From Prochlorococcus sp. AG-363-P19 (GTDB taxonomy: Bacteria > Cyanobacteriota > Cyanobacteriia > PCC-6307 > Cyanobiaceae), in assembly GCA_003280055.1 (NCBI GenBank), contig QCGG01000004.1:113136-177135 (forward strand): DNA of 64,000 bases, given 5' to 3'. Positions 37,647 through 49,593 of this stretch are shown here, one piece after another. The translations under genes were made by a program, and so were the position numbers. The notes beneath the pieces were generated by a model. That model had not been told where the DNA came from and searched no databases. It saw nothing but the letters and a program-made list of their open reading frames with translations. The stretch's first letter is position 1. The number at the start of each line of letters is the position of its first letter.

Positions 37647-38232
37647 CTAAAACTAGAGCAGTATCACCATAATGCTTTCGAGCAATTTCAATCCAACTGT
37701 TCGGGATTTCCATTTCGAACTCAGTTGAGTATTCACATACAACAACAGCATCTTTTTCAAGCCACTCACCCTTCAAAAGAGCTCTAAGCACAGGCAAATA
37801 AATATTCGATCCATAGGGAGGGTCAAAATAAACCAAGTCGAATTTTTGCTTTTCATCAATATTCAACTCACCATCTCGCCCTATTGGATGTTTTTCTCTA
37901 TTGAGCCATCTGACTACCTCATTACAAACTAACTTTACTTTTGGTTGCTGAGATAAACCTTCTTTTGTGGTTAGCAAATTAGTTCCACATAATTTTGCAA
38001 CTTTTGGATTCTTTTCAACTGCCACAACCAACTTCACCCCTCTCTGCAAAGCCTCACAACTCATAACACCACTTCCACTGCATAGATCAAGCCAATTAGA
38101 GCCTCTTAAACGACTTGCTATCAAATTCATAACTGCTTCCCTTACTCGAGCGGTTGTTGGCCTTGTACCAACGCCATCTGGACTTAGAAGCTTCCTCCCA
38201 CCAGAAAGCCTTAAATACCCCTTCAAGCCCAA
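37579..38232 (-). CDS. rsmD: RsmD-family rRNA/DNA methyltransferase
   Basis: [45 protein letters not shown]. Confidence 0.92.
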   Translation of the reverse strand: MGLKGYLRLSGGRKLLSPDGVGTRPTTARVREAVMNLIASRLRGSNWLDLCSGSGVMSCEALQRGVKLVVAVEKNPKVAKLCGTNLLTTKEGLSQQPKVKLVCNEVVRWLNREKHPIGRDGELNIDEKQKFDLVYFDPPYGSNIYLPVLRALLKGEWLEKDAVVVCEYSTEFEMEIPNSWIEIARKHYGDTALVLVSPPLSYRDDIDSTLQRTGPEG

Positions 38233-38861
38233 GAGTTGGCTCCAGAATCCAACCAGTTAAGCCAACTTATTAACAACCTCTGGCCCGCAAGAGAAGACTT
38301 CTCAGGATGAAATTGGCATGCCCCCAGTCGATTCTTCCAGACAACGGCAGTTACATTTTTCGTTCCAAAAGTTGTTGAGGCAGCAATATCTGAATGATCA
38401 GTCGGTACTACGAAATAAGAATGTACAAAATACATCCAGTCTTTGCAGTCGTTCTGGGAGAAAAGCGGACAAGGTTTCCTTTTGTTCAAAGGAGACCATC
38501 CCATGTGGGGTATCCGTTCTCCTTCCGCACATGGAAGAAGTTGCGCATGTCCTTTAAAGACACCTAATCCCTTAGAAGAGCCTTCCTCACTAGATTCAAA
38601 AAATAATTGCAATCCTAGACATATCCCCAAAAGAGGCTTTTCGTCTAGAGCCCACTTCCTAATAGGTTTAACAAGTTTGCATTCCTCAAGGTGATCCATT
38701 GCTGGATCAAAACTACCTACACCTGGTAAAACCAAAGCGTCGCATCCAGACAATTCTCCTTCCGAACGAACCAATTGCAACGATCTATCCAATCTTTTGA
38801 AGGCTTGTTGCACAGAATGCAAATTGCCCATGCCGTAATCAATTAGGCCAAGGCGAACCAT
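38223..38861 (-). CDS. hisH: Imidazole glycerol phosphate synthase subunit HisH
   Basis: IDYGMGNLHSVQQAFKRL, DALVLPGVGSFDPAM, LLGICLGLQLFFESS, CQFHPEKSS. Confidence 0.96.
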   Translation of the reverse strand: MVRLGLIDYGMGNLHSVQQAFKRLDRSLQLVRSEGELSGCDALVLPGVGSFDPAMDHLEECKLVKPIRKWALDEKPLLGICLGLQLFFESSEEGSSKGLGVFKGHAQLLPCAEGERIPHMGWSPLNKRKPCPLFSQNDCKDWMYFVHSYFVVPTDHSDIAASTTFGTKNVTAVVWKNRLGACQFHPEKSSLAGQRLLISWLNWLDSGANSWA

Positions 38862-38957
38862 CAGAAAAGAAAGTTAACTGCGTGGAAGTCAAGAAAATTG
38901 AGAATAAGTCTCTAGCCAGAGATAGCTAGAGAAGCAAAAACTCAGCCTGAATTTAAA

Positions 38958-39293
38958 TCAAAGATACTTTGAAATGGTCGAAGAAAGAGTCGCCTTAGGT
39001 ACAGCACCGACAACGGTATCGACCTTTTGCCCACCTTTAAAGACCATCAAAGTTGGAATACTTCTTATTCCATACTGACTTGCAACATTGGGATTCTCGT
39101 CAGTGTTGAGCTTGAAGACCTTGATCTTCCCTTCAAACTCCTTAGAGATTTCATCCACTATGGGTGAGACCATTCTGCAAGGACCACACCAAGGAGCCCA
39201 AAAGTCAACCAATACTGGGACCGAACTCTGAAGGACGTCCTGCTCAAAAGAGGCATCTGTGACAGCAGAAGCAGTTGACATTCCTAAAGCCAA
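38958..39293 (-). CDS. trxA: Thioredoxin
   Basis: [39 protein letters not shown]. Confidence 0.96.
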   Translation of the reverse strand: MALGMSTASAVTDASFEQDVLQSSVPVLVDFWAPWCGPCRMVSPIVDEISKEFEGKIKVFKLNTDENPNVASQYGIRSIPTLMVFKGGQKVDTVVGAVPKATLSSTISKYL

Positions 39294-39386
39294 TTATCTC
39301 GGTGAAACTTAGCAACCGTTACTCCTTTTTTCAGAAATTGACCCTATTAGCTGTGTGAAATGTGACGGTAGCATCTCTAAAAAGAC

Positions 39387-39441
39387 AAAAAGCCCGAACG
39401 CGTCGGGCAGAGTGTGTGAGGAGTGTGTGGGCTATTAGCCC
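39387..39441 (-). ncRNA. yfr1: Yfr1 small regulatory RNA
   Basis: Minus-strand GGGCTAATAGCCC ACACACTCCTCACACACTCT GCCCGACGCGTTCGGGC TTTTT: 5' stem-loop, single-stranded segment with ACTCCTCACAC (39414-39424), terminator hairpin. Position between guaB and trxA matches established cyanobacterial Yfr1 loci. Confidence 0.93.
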
Positions 39442-39500
39442 TCACAATTCAATTCTAACTCTTGTCTAAGCAGAGGCCAATAAATCTAGAGGTTTTGAAG

Positions 39501-40697
39501 TCACTTACCCATTCCTAATTGTTGTGCTTTCTGGTAAACCTTCCCTTCGGTGAGAAGAGAAGGAGCTACCACAACCTCAACTTGCTGCATCTCCTTAAGA
39601 TTCTGGGCTCCAAGGGTACCCATGGAAGTTTTTAGGGCACCTAAAAGGTTATGCGTCCCATCATCAAGCAAAGCCGGTCCACGAAGGATTCGCTCGATAT
39701 TCCCTGTTGTCCCAACATTTATGCGAGTCCCTCTTGGCAAAACTGGACTTGGCGTTGCCATACCCCAGTGAAATCCTCGACCAGGAGCTTCCTCCGCCCT
39801 AGCAATCGGGGAACCAATCATCACTGCATCTGCACCACATGCAATACATTTGCAAATGTCGCCACCAGTAACAATCCCTCCATCTGCGATTACAGGTACA
39901 TACCGTCCTGATTGCTTCTCATAATCGGAGCGCGCAGCCGCACAATCCGCCACAGCAGTAGCTTGCGGGATACCTACCCCTAACACTCCCCTAGAAGTAC
40001 AAGCAGCGCCAGGTCCAATACCTACCATTACACCCGCAGCGCCAGCGTTCATAAGTTGCAAAGCAACCTCATAGGTAACACAATTGCCTATAACAACAGG
40101 CATTTCCATTTCCCTACAAAGTTTTTTTAGGTCAAGAATTTCTCGCCCGGTAGGTCCAATATGTTCAGTTGAAACAACTGTTGCTTGAACAAAGAAAATA
40201 TCGGCTTCGGCCTTAGAAATAATTTCACCAAATTTTATTGCGGCAGCTGGGGTCCCACTAACAGCAGCAATACCACCCTTCTCCTTGATTTCAGCTATGC
40301 GCTTAAGAATTAATTCTTCCTTTACAGGCTGACTATAAATTTGCTGCATCAAAGGAACAAAGTCAGTTTTTCCTACAGAAGAAATTTCTTCAAGCACAGT
40401 TGAAGTTTTGGAATAACGAGTTTGAATCCCTTCTAAGTTCAATACTCCAAGAGCACCCAAATTGCTAAGAGCAACTGCCATATCAACATCGACGACCCCA
40501 TCCATGGCACTTGCAATAATTGGAATTTCACGTTCAATACCCCCAATAGTCCATCTGGTATCAGTCACATCGGGGTCAACAGTGCGTGTTCCAGGCACCA
40601 ATGCGATTTCATCAATTCCATAGGCACGACGAACGACCTTGGAGCGCCCGAGCTGAATATTCACCACTTCCTCAATAAAGTTCAGACAAAATACCAA
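39501..40697 (-). CDS. guaB: IMP dehydrogenase family protein (GuaB)
   Basis: IPIIASAMDGVVDVDMAVALSNLGALGVLNLEG, GIGPGAACTSRGVLGVGIPQATAV, VIADGGIVTGGDICKCIACGADAVMIGSPIA. Confidence 0.92.
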   Translation of the reverse strand: MVFCLNFIEEVVNIQLGRSKVVRRAYGIDEIALVPGTRTVDPDVTDTRWTIGGIEREIPIIASAMDGVVDVDMAVALSNLGALGVLNLEGIQTRYSKTSTVLEEISSVGKTDFVPLMQQIYSQPVKEELILKRIAEIKEKGGIAAVSGTPAAAIKFGEIISKAEADIFFVQATVVSTEHIGPTGREILDLKKLCREMEMPVVIGNCVTYEVALQLMNAGAAGVMVGIGPGAACTSRGVLGVGIPQATAVADCAAARSDYEKQSGRYVPVIADGGIVTGGDICKCIACGADAVMIGSPIARAEEAPGRGFHWGMATPSPVLPRGTRINVGTTGNIERILRGPALLDDGTHNLLGALKTSMGTLGAQNLKEMQQVEVVVAPSLLTEGKVYQKAQQLGMGK

Positions 40698-40924
40698 CCT
40701 AAGGGGGGGAAAAACTTAAGTTGTTCTGGATCCAGATCAGATTAAAAGGTGATTCGATTGAGAATTCTCCCAAATCGACTGCTAGACAACACATCCATCC
40801 ATCGAGCTCTTAAAGCAATATTTAGCTATAAAGAATCAAAATTTGAGAGTAATCTTCAAGTAACGGAAGGAATATGTTTTAAACGCTTTTACCCAACTGA
40901 TCAGCTGCCGAGATAACCTTATGT

Positions 40925-43579
40925 TTGGTAAACAGCTTCTATATGGCTGATCCATTGGGACCTAGCAACAGCGGTCCCGGAGATTCCGACGACCGGATCA
41001 TCCAAACTGATCTACGTAATGAAATGTCGCGCTCCTATTTGGAGTACGCGATGAGCGTCATTGTTGGGAGGGCTTTGCCAGACGCCAGGGATGGTCTAAA
41101 ACCTGTTCACCGAAGAATCTTGTACGCGATGTACGAGTTAGGTCTTACAAGTGATAGACCCTACCGAAAGTGTGCTCGTGTTGTAGGTGAAGTTCTTGGT
41201 AAATACCATCCACATGGAGATACAGCTGTTTATGACGCCTTAGTGCGTATGGCCCAAGACTTCTCCATGCAAATGCCATTGATTGATGGGCATGGGAATT
41301 TTGGTTCTGTGGATAACGATCCACCTGCGGCAATGAGGTATACAGAATCTCGTCTACAGGCACTCACAACTGACAGTCTTTTAGAAGATATCGAATCAGA
41401 AACAGTTGACTTCTCAGACAACTTTGATGGATCTCAACAAGAACCAACTGTTTTGCCCGCGAGAATTCCCCAACTACTTCTTAATGGATCTTCAGGGATA
41501 GCCGTTGGTATGGCAACAAATATCCCTCCTCATAATCTAGGAGAACTAATCGATGGTTTACAAGCACTAATAAAAGATCCCGAACTAGATGAAAAGCAGC
41601 TGTTAGAAATAATTCCCGGCCCTGATTTTCCTACAGGAGGACAAATCTTGGGGAGAAGTGGCATACGTGAAACATACCTTGCAGGCAGAGGGTCAGTGAC
41701 CATGCGTGGTGTTGCAAATATAGAAACCATAGAAACTCCTGGAAGACCAGATCGCGATGCAGTAATCGTCACAGAATTGCCATATCAAACAAATAAAGCA
41801 GCCTTAATAGAAAGAATCGCAGAAATGGTAAATGACAAAAAACTAGAAGGAATTTCTGATATTCGAGACGAAAGTGATCGTGACGGCATGAGGATAGTAG
41901 TTGAGCTTAGAAGAGATGCCTACCCCCAGGTAGTGCTTAATAATCTATTTAAACTAACACCTTTACAAAGCAATTTCAGTGCACATCTATTAGCACTCGT
42001 AAATGATGAGCCGATACTGCTTACTTTGCGGAAGATGTTGCAAGTTTTTCTTGACTTCAGAGTTGAGACAATAGAAAGACGAACTAAATATTTACTAAGA
42101 AGAGCAGAAGAGAGAGACCATATTCTTCTTGGATTACTTCAAGCACTGAACAATCTAGACCCAATTATTGCACTTATAAGAGCAGCCTCAGATACCGCAA
42201 CTGCCAAGAAGCAATTACAGGAACAACATGGCCTTACTGAAATCCAATCAGATTCAATACTTCAAATGCAACTTAGAAGATTGACTGCTTTAGAAGCAGA
42301 CAAAATACGCCTAGAGCATGAAGAACTTCTGAAAAAAATCGCGGATTACAAAGATATCCTTAGTCGTCGTGAAAGAGTATTCAAGATAATCGAGGAAGAG
42401 CTAACAAAGCTCCGAGAGAAGTACTACACCCCAAGGAGAACAGAGATCCTAGATCTAGGGGCAGGACTTGAAGACATTGATCTGATTGCTAATGAACGGT
42501 CAGTAGTGCTTCTAACAGAAACAGGTTATCTGAAGAGAATGCCTGTAAATGAATTTGAATCCACAAGCAGAGGCACAAGAGGAAAAGCAGGCACAAGAAA
42601 TCAAGGAGAAGAGGCCGTCAAATTATTTATAAGTTGCAACGATCACGACACCCTTCTTTTATTTAGCGACAGGGGAGTGGCATATGCGCTTCCTACCTAT
42701 CGAGTTCCTCAATGTAGTCGTACCGCAAAGGGGACGCCTATTGTTCAATTACTACCTATACCAAGAGAAGAAGAGATAACATCTCTATTATCAGTTTCTT
42801 CCTTTGAAGAAGAAACATATCTATTAATGCTTACAAAAGGTGGTTTCATAAAACGAACACCCCTCTCAGCTTTTAGCAAAATTAGAGCCAACGGTTTGAT
42901 TGCTATTGGCTTAGAGAATGGCGATGCGCTTACCTGGGTGCGAATTGCTCTTTCAGGAGATAGTGTCCTAATCGGCTCAAAGGCCGGAATGACTATTCAT
43001 TTTCGACTAAATGATGATGAGATAAGGCCTCTAGGAAGAACCGCCCGAGGGGTAAAGGCTATGAACCTACGTTCTCAAGATTCCTTAGTAAGTATGGATG
43101 TACTGCCCATCGAGTTAGCCGATCAAATTGCGAAGTCCTTAGAAGATGATGATGATGAAGTGATCGATAACAACCAAAACACAGCCATTAGCAAGGGACC
43201 ATGGGTTCTAGTTGCCTCTGCTAGTGGACTAGGGAAAAGAGTTCCTGTTACACAATTTAGACTTCAGCGACGAGCTGGCATGGGTCTGCGAGCAATCAAG
43301 TTTCGAAGAGATGGAGACGAACTAGTAGGTTTAAAAGTCTTAGGTCATGGAGAAGAACTACTTTTAGTCAGTGAAAAGGGAGTAATTGTCAGAACCAATG
43401 CCGACAAGATACCTCAGCAATCTAGAGCTGCTACTGGTGTTCGACTTCAGAAACTCGACCAAGGTGATCGCCTATCCGAGGTAGTACTTGTCCCACAAAA
43501 AGCTGAAGATGAAGACGACGGGGATCTTAAGACCAATAATGAAAACAAGTCAGAGGCTGGAGACCCTCAGAAAAACTAA
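40925..43579 (+). CDS. gyrA: DNA gyrase subunit A (likely true start at MADPLG..., ~40943)
   Basis: [59 protein letters not shown]; GyrA-box GTRGKAG. Confidence 0.97.
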   Translation: MVNSFYMADPLGPSNSGPGDSDDRIIQTDLRNEMSRSYLEYAMSVIVGRALPDARDGLKPVHRRILYAMYELGLTSDRPYRKCARVVGEVLGKYHPHGDTAVYDALVRMAQDFSMQMPLIDGHGNFGSVDNDPPAAMRYTESRLQALTTDSLLEDIESETVDFSDNFDGSQQEPTVLPARIPQLLLNGSSGIAVGMATNIPPHNLGELIDGLQALIKDPELDEKQLLEIIPGPDFPTGGQILGRSGIRETYLAGRGSVTMRGVANIETIETPGRPDRDAVIVTELPYQTNKAALIERIAEMVNDKKLEGISDIRDESDRDGMRIVVELRRDAYPQVVLNNLFKLTPLQSNFSAHLLALVNDEPILLTLRKMLQVFLDFRVETIERRTKYLLRRAEERDHILLGLLQALNNLDPIIALIRAASDTATAKKQLQEQHGLTEIQSDSILQMQLRRLTALEADKIRLEHEELLKKIADYKDILSRRERVFKIIEEELTKLREKYYTPRRTEILDLGAGLEDIDLIANERSVVLLTETGYLKRMPVNEFESTSRGTRGKAGTRNQGEEAVKLFISCNDHDTLLLFSDRGVAYALPTYRVPQCSRTAKGTPIVQLLPIPREEEITSLLSVSSFEEETYLLMLTKGGFIKRTPLSAFSKIRANGLIAIGLENGDALTWVRIALSGDSVLIGSKAGMTIHFRLNDDEIRPLGRTARGVKAMNLRSQDSLVSMDVLPIELADQIAKSLEDDDDEVIDNNQNTAISKGPWVLVASASGLGKRVPVTQFRLQRRAGMGLRAIKFRRDGDELVGLKVLGHGEELLLVSEKGVIVRTNADKIPQQSRAATGVRLQKLDQGDRLSEVVLVPQKAEDEDDGDLKTNNENKSEAGDPQKN

Positions 43580-43581
43580 AA

Positions 43582-44811
43582 TTGATAAATTGTTCCGAGA
43601 TAATTGTTATGGGAGCCGGGCCTGCGGCTCTTTGCATAGTTGCAGAGTTAGTTGAGCATGGTCTAAATGTAACGGCCCTTGCCTCTCATACACCAGAAAA
43701 ACCCTGGCCAAATACTTATGGAATTTGGGCAGAAGAAGTTGAAACCCTTGGGTTGGAATCCTTACTAGGACACCGCTGGAGCAATACTGTGAGTTTCTTT
43801 GGAGACGGTTCTGACCCTAATGGGAAAAAACCTACGATCCATAATTTTGACTATGGTCTTTTTGATCAAAACTCTCTCCAGCAATCACTACTAAAACGTT
43901 GCCAAGGACTAATTTGGAATCTAGAGACAGCAGAAGAAATAAAGGTTCTAGGCCAAGAAACAGAAGTTACCTGCAAATCTGGAAAAAAATACAAAGCAAG
44001 GCTTGTTATTGATGCAAGTGGACACCGCAGTCGGTTTATACGACGTCCAAATAATGGTCCAGTTGCTGAACAAGCTGCATATGGAGTTGTAGGACGTTTC
44101 AATTCACCACCTGTCGAAAAAAATCAATTTGTTCTAATGGACTTCAGACCAGATCATTTATCTCAACAAGAAAAGAACGAACCACCCTCTTTTCTGTATG
44201 CGATGGATTTTGGTGATGACATTTTCTTTGTTGAAGAAACCTCTTTAGCGTGTTCACCTCCTTTATCATGGAGCACCTTAAGAGCACGATTACAAGCTCG
44301 CCTTTCTCATCGCGGAGTAGAGATACGAGAAATTATCCACGAAGAACATTGTCTTTTCCCGATGAATCTCCCGCTCCCAGACAGGACTCAACCAGTACTA
44401 GCCTTTGGAGGAGCTGCAAGCATGGTTCACCCTGCTTCTGGCTATATGGTTGGAGCACTTTTAAGACGTGCACCTGCATTAGGGGAACAACTTGCTTTGG
44501 CCATGTCAATCAAACCAAATCTTGACTCCTCTGCCTTAGCTCAAAAAGGGTGGGAAGTCCTTTGGTCAAAAGAACTGGTTCAACGGCATCGTCTATATCA
44601 ATTCGGTCTTAGTCGACTCATGAGCTTTAAAGAAGACGAATTAAGGGACTTCTTTGCCACTTTTTTCCGGCTACCTACAAAGGATTGGTCACGCTTCCTT
44701 GCTAACACATTACCACTTCCAAAACTGATATTAGTGATGCTAAAACTCTTTTGGATCGCTCCATGGAAAATCAGAAGAGGAATGATTTTTGGAATATCTA
44801 CTTCTAAGTAG
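43582..44811 (+). CDS. crtL: Lycopene cyclase (CrtL type)
   Basis: IIVMGAGPAALCIVAELVEHGLNVTAL, WPNTYGIWAEEVETLGL, LVIDASGHRSRF, FGGAASMVHPASGYMVGALLRRAP. Confidence 0.93.
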   Translation: MINCSEIIVMGAGPAALCIVAELVEHGLNVTALASHTPEKPWPNTYGIWAEEVETLGLESLLGHRWSNTVSFFGDGSDPNGKKPTIHNFDYGLFDQNSLQQSLLKRCQGLIWNLETAEEIKVLGQETEVTCKSGKKYKARLVIDASGHRSRFIRRPNNGPVAEQAAYGVVGRFNSPPVEKNQFVLMDFRPDHLSQQEKNEPPSFLYAMDFGDDIFFVEETSLACSPPLSWSTLRARLQARLSHRGVEIREIIHEEHCLFPMNLPLPDRTQPVLAFGGAASMVHPASGYMVGALLRRAPALGEQLALAMSIKPNLDSSALAQKGWEVLWSKELVQRHRLYQFGLSRLMSFKEDELRDFFATFFRLPTKDWSRFLANTLPLPKLILVMLKLFWIAPWKIRRGMIFGISTSK

Positions 44812-46380
44812 CTAACTTCTTAACGAGATCCAATCACCAGGCTCGACAAGCGGAAAAAGACAGTCTTCTAATTCAAATTTTGATAGTAAAGATTCTGAAT
44901 AATCTTCCCGACTATCGATCAAATCTATCAAGCTCCAGAATCGACCAAGGTGTCTATAAATGCGATCTTTAGCTATTTGAGTAGTAGTACCTGCCCTCAG
45001 AATAAAACTCCAATCAGATGACTGGGCCAGAAGTAGTTCTCTCGCCGCCTGTTTTAGAACTCGTTGATTTTCACTGTCAACTGCAAATCGACTGCAAGAA
45101 TCAATCATTGCCTTACTTGCTTTACTCCACTCAGGAATAACCCATGAATTGCTTTCATTAAGCCAGTAATGATGATAACCTCCTTGTCCCCAACTCGATG
45201 GAGATGGATCACTTAACTGCAAGCGAGGAGATCCAGAAAGCGAATCAATCAAACGCGTAAATGAAATATTTTCTTTCGGGGCCTGGCGAAATAGTTCAGC
45301 TAAAAACTCAGGTCCTTCAAACCACCAATGGCCAAAAAGCTCTGCATCAAATGGGGCTACCAATAAAGGACTACTTTCCATTGAAAAAGTCAATTGACTC
45401 AACTGAGTTCTACGACCTTTTAAATAATCTCGCGCATGTTCAATCACTCGTGAGCGTGCAAGATCCGGCTCATAAACTTTCTTGTCTTCAAGTGGAGTAG
45501 ACATCTCCGTAACCCTATGAAGCTTTAGGCCAAGGGGTCTGGGTTCATTTAAGCCAATAGATTTAAGTTTATCTTCTGAAAAATCCCAACCAAGGTCTCT
45601 ATGAAATTCACGATATGTCGAATCTCCTGGATATCCTTCTTTAGACGACCAAACAGGAAAAGTAGATTCGCTATCTCTCCCAAAAAAAGCTACTCCATTC
45701 TTGCTACAAATAGGAGCATAAAGTCCATAACGTGGCCTAGGCGATGCATGAAGTAATCCATGTCCATCTAAGACTGCATAACGAAGACCAGCTTCAAGCA
45801 TTAACTTATCCAATCCTTCGTAATAGGCACATTCAGGTAGCCATATCCCTAGTGGTGGAGAACCTATAAGTCGTGAATGTTCTCTAACTGCAGTTAACAA
45901 TTGTGCTCGTACCGCCTCTGGATGTTCCCTCAAAAGAGGAAGATATCCATGGGTAGCAGCACAAGTTAAGAGGTCTAATACACCTACTTTCTGAAGAAAA
46001 GAAAACCTACTTATCAAATCACCATCAATATATTTCCAATAGTCCAATTGTTTTTGGATTCGTTTCGCAAGATGATTAGCTGCTCTTGAAAGATTTGACG
46101 GGACTTCTTCTAAAAGGTCAAGCCGTAATGAAATCCAACTGGAAAATCTTGTAGTTAGATCCTCATCAGCAAATAAAGAAAGAAGAGTAGGAGAAAGGCC
46201 GAGAGTGGCACGAGGTGACTGATCTTCTGCAGCATGAGCTTCCTCAAGCACCTTCAATAAAGGCAAATAACACTCCATAAGCGCTTGAAAATACCAATCC
46301 TCTTCTAGGGAGAATGGATCTCCAGAACGCACATATGGAAGATGAGCGTGTAAAACGAGAGCGAGTTGTCCTTTGGGCAC
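44812..46380 (-). CDS. Glycoside hydrolase family 57 protein (1,4-alpha-glucan branching type/DUF1957)
   Basis: LALVLHAHLPYVRSG, GIWLPECAYYEGLDKLM, APFDAELFGHWWFEGPEFLAELFRQ. Confidence 0.9.
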   Translation of the reverse strand: MPKGQLALVLHAHLPYVRSGDPFSLEEDWYFQALMECYLPLLKVLEEAHAAEDQSPRATLGLSPTLLSLFADEDLTTRFSSWISLRLDLLEEVPSNLSRAANHLAKRIQKQLDYWKYIDGDLISRFSFLQKVGVLDLLTCAATHGYLPLLREHPEAVRAQLLTAVREHSRLIGSPPLGIWLPECAYYEGLDKLMLEAGLRYAVLDGHGLLHASPRPRYGLYAPICSKNGVAFFGRDSESTFPVWSSKEGYPGDSTYREFHRDLGWDFSEDKLKSIGLNEPRPLGLKLHRVTEMSTPLEDKKVYEPDLARSRVIEHARDYLKGRRTQLSQLTFSMESSPLLVAPFDAELFGHWWFEGPEFLAELFRQAPKENISFTRLIDSLSGSPRLQLSDPSPSSWGQGGYHHYWLNESNSWVIPEWSKASKAMIDSCSRFAVDSENQRVLKQAARELLLAQSSDWSFILRAGTTTQIAKDRIYRHLGRFWSLIDLIDSREDYSESLLSKFELEDCLFPLVEPGDWISLRS

Positions 46381-46593
46381 ATTCTGTGCACCGCTAAGTA
46401 AATTTATAATGTTGATCGCCCCATAGAGTCGAATATCTCAAAGATTCAGCAAAAGGGTAAATAGCGATTATCCTTGCTTTTATCCAGTAACCATACTTGA
46501 TCGAGACTAATTGCTGTTAAATAGCTAATCCCTCCTTTAGAATTAGCCTGATTTCTTCATATCTACTTACTTATAAATATATAGAGTGAAGTA

Positions 46594-48219
46594 ATGGCAA
46601 AGGATCCTGGACGAGTTCTGATTTTCGACACAACCCTCAGAGATGGGGAACAATCCCCTGGGGCGAGTTTGAACCAAGAAGAGAAACTTGCTATTGCCCA
46701 ACAACTAGCAAGACTAGGAGTTGATGTCATTGAAGCAGGCTTTCCATTTGCAAGCACAGGAGACTTCAAAGCAGTAAATCGTATAGCTGATCAGGTTGGA
46801 GGAGGGGAAGGTCCAATTATTTGCGGTCTAGCACGAGCCTCAATCAAAGATATAAAAGCTTGTGCGGATGCAATTGCGCCAGCTCGCAATAAACGAATAC
46901 ATACGTTCATTGCTACTAGCGATATCCACCTTGAGCACAAACTCAAAAAATCCAGAAGCGAGGTTCTAAAAATTGTTCCCGAAATGGTTTCTTACGCGAA
47001 ATCCTTAGTAGATGATGTGGAATTCTCCTGTGAAGATGCCGGTAGAAGTGATCCAAATTTCTTATACGAAATAATAGAAGCCGCCATCTCCTCTGGTGCA
47101 AGTACCATTAATATCCCTGATACTGTTGGCTATACAACTCCATCAGAATTTGGAGAATTAATTAGCAACATAAATAAAAAAGTACCGAACATTGATGAAG
47201 CGATAATTTCTGTACATGGTCATAACGACTTGGGATTGGCTGTAGCAAATTTTCTAGAAGCAGTTAAAAGTGGAGCAAGACAACTTGAATGCACAATTAA
47301 TGGCATAGGTGAAAGAGCAGGCAATGCAGCACTGGAAGAATTAGTCATGGGACTCCATGTAAGGCGACGTTATTTCAATCCATTTTTTGGTAGACAACCA
47401 GATAGTCCAACACCATTGACAGCAGTTCGCACAGAAGAAATAACTAAAACATCAAGGCTTGTCTCAAATCTCACCGGGATGGTTGTTCAACCCAACAAAG
47501 CGATTGTGGGTGCAAATGCTTTCGCTCATGAGTCAGGCATCCATCAAGACGGTGTTTTAAAAAACAGACTGACTTATGAAATCGTTGATGCTCAAACTGT
47601 TGGTTTAACAGATAACAGAATATCGTTGGGAAAGTTAAGTGGCAGAAGTGCTGTTCGTGCAAGGCTTGAGGAACTTGGGTATGACCTAAATAGAGATGAT
47701 CTAAACGAAGCCTTTGCTCGTTTTAAGGATCTTGCTGATAGGAAAAGAGACATCACTGATAGAGACCTTGAAGCAATTGTTAGCGAGCAAGTTCAACAAC
47801 CTGAAGCACGTTTTCAATTACATCTTGTACAAGTCAGCTGTGGCAACAGCATAAAACCAACTGCAACGGTAACTCTGAGCGATCAAAACGGACAAGAAAG
47901 AAGCACTGCAGCTGTTGGGACAGGGCCAGTAGATGCAGTTTGCAGAGCACTGAACTCACTGGCATGCGAACCAAATGAATTAATCGAGTTCTCTGTCAAG
48001 TCAGTAACTGAAGGGATTGATGCAATGGGAGAAGTCACTATCCGCCTGAGAAGAAATGGCAAGCTTTATTCAGGACACTCAGCAGATACGGATGTTGTAG
48101 TAGCAGCCGCTCAAGCTTTTGTTAATGCCTTAAATAGACTTGTCGCCTCAGAAACTTCTCTGCCAATTCATCCTCAAAAGGATATTTTAACTTCAGATGA
48201 AATCAAACCGGCTATATAA
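46594..48219 (+). CDS. leuA: 2-isopropylmalate synthase
   Basis: [66 protein letters not shown]. Confidence 0.98.
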   Translation: MAKDPGRVLIFDTTLRDGEQSPGASLNQEEKLAIAQQLARLGVDVIEAGFPFASTGDFKAVNRIADQVGGGEGPIICGLARASIKDIKACADAIAPARNKRIHTFIATSDIHLEHKLKKSRSEVLKIVPEMVSYAKSLVDDVEFSCEDAGRSDPNFLYEIIEAAISSGASTINIPDTVGYTTPSEFGELISNINKKVPNIDEAIISVHGHNDLGLAVANFLEAVKSGARQLECTINGIGERAGNAALEELVMGLHVRRRYFNPFFGRQPDSPTPLTAVRTEEITKTSRLVSNLTGMVVQPNKAIVGANAFAHESGIHQDGVLKNRLTYEIVDAQTVGLTDNRISLGKLSGRSAVRARLEELGYDLNRDDLNEAFARFKDLADRKRDITDRDLEAIVSEQVQQPEARFQLHLVQVSCGNSIKPTATVTLSDQNGQERSTAAVGTGPVDAVCRALNSLACEPNELIEFSVKSVTEGIDAMGEVTIRLRRNGKLYSGHSADTDVVVAAAQAFVNALNRLVASETSLPIHPQKDILTSDEIKPAI

Positions 48220-48415
48220 ACAAATACAAGCCAGATTTTCAACTACCACAAGGAGAGTATGACCAAATAAGAAAATCAATATCTTCACCTAATGAGTAAA
48301 AATACAGAGCAATCAGGCTAGATATGGCAAAGGTTCTTGCAGATAATAAATACCTACTTGGCAAGAGAACAGACTTCATGGAAAAATAGATAGACAGTTA
48401 GACAGGCGCACATAC

Positions 48416-48655
48416 ATGGCACTAAGGAGCAAGATTTACAGGCTAATCGGCCTAGATGGCAGTCCTCACCCGGTACTAGATGGACCTTATGACTCTATTG
48501 AAGCGGCCATGCGAGAAGCTCAAAGCTGGTACGAAGGGGAAGGTCTTAAGCTTTCCCTAGGCGAAAGGGCTTATGGGATTGAAGTCATGACACGTTGTGG
48601 AGCATGGAGAACAGTTCTTTATCCAGAAAAGAGCCCTGACAATGCAATCACATAA
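48416..48655 (+). CDS. Conserved hypothetical protein
   Basis: 79 aa; YRLIGLDGSPHPVLDGPYDSIEAAMREAQSWYEGEGL. Confidence 0.7.
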   Translation: MALRSKIYRLIGLDGSPHPVLDGPYDSIEAAMREAQSWYEGEGLKLSLGERAYGIEVMTRCGAWRTVLYPEKSPDNAIT

Positions 48656-48974
48656 AGAAAAAATATTGGTCAGCATTGACTTCTGCCTAATCCCTATAGG
48701 AACAGATGTTTCTCTTGCACCATTTATAGCGACCTGCCAGAGAATCATTAAAAAAGCAGGGTTAAAGCATGAATTAGGCCCCAATGGAACAGCAATTGAA
48801 GGAGAATGGGATGAGGTATTTTCTTGCGTCAGAGAATGCCATAAAGAGGTGCACAAACTAGGGGCACCTAGGATATATACATCTCTGAAAATCAATACAA
48901 GAACTGACAAAACACAATCCTTTGCAGAGAAGGTTCAAAGTGTGATCGATATCCAAGAAAAAATTAGAGACTAA
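48642..48974 (+). CDS. MTH1187/UPF0045 (thiamine-binding-like) family protein
   Basis: ILVSIDFCLIPIGTDVSLAPFIATCQRIIKKAGLKHELGPNGTAIEGEWDEVFSCVRECH; ATG at 48642 preferred over the track start at 48597. Confidence 0.85.
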   Translation: MQSHKEKILVSIDFCLIPIGTDVSLAPFIATCQRIIKKAGLKHELGPNGTAIEGEWDEVFSCVRECHKEVHKLGAPRIYTSLKINTRTDKTQSFAEKVQSVIDIQEKIRD

Positions 48975-49120
48975 GATAGGATTAATATCTGATAGATAAA
49001 AAAACCTAAAAGCAAATCATTACTTCATGGAGATATCACTTTAAGATTATGTAAATTCATCGATTATCCTAATAAGTTATCGAAAGGTAGAGATTAAAGT
49101 CTAAGAAAGCAGAATCTTTC

Positions 49121-49513
49121 ATGAGCAAAATAGTTCGTGGGTACTGGTCAATGACATGGATCGGGCTTTTTGCCAACATTACAGCTCTTCCTGTTATCGG
49201 TTTAATAGCTTTTGCAGGCCCTCCTCTACAAGTTGCTAATATCAGCCTTGCCTTTAGCGTAGCCTGGCCAGCAGCAATAGTTGGAGTTGTTGCTTGTTCC
49301 GGTCTTTTAGCTGAACGAAACTGGGGAGTAATCCTTGCAATAATTGCTCTTTCAATGGCGCTATCAGTTTCCTTACCATATGGCATTGTGCGTCTAGTAA
49401 TTGTTAGAGATTCTAATTTTATCAGTACAATTTCCCTTTCAATGGCCCTTCTCAACCTACTCTCATTAATATATTGGTGCAGACCAATACACCGAAGGAA
49501 TAGAAGGCTTTAA
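49121..49513 (+). CDS. Hypothetical membrane protein (4 TM)
   Basis: 130 aa, four hydrophobic segments starting MSKIVRGYWSMTWIGLFANITALPVIGLIAF. Confidence 0.7.
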   Translation: MSKIVRGYWSMTWIGLFANITALPVIGLIAFAGPPLQVANISLAFSVAWPAAIVGVVACSGLLAERNWGVILAIIALSMALSVSLPYGIVRLVIVRDSNFISTISLSMALLNLLSLIYWCRPIHRRNRRL

Positions 49514-49593
49514 ATAAGTTGGAAGTATAAATAAACTATAAAAATAAGATGTTCTCGAAAGGGCTCAGGGGAAAAAAGAGATTTTAAGTGTTC

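Noticed and set aside
38318-38694. Two + ORFs antisense to hisH
   Set aside because: HisH motifs on the minus strand are unambiguous.
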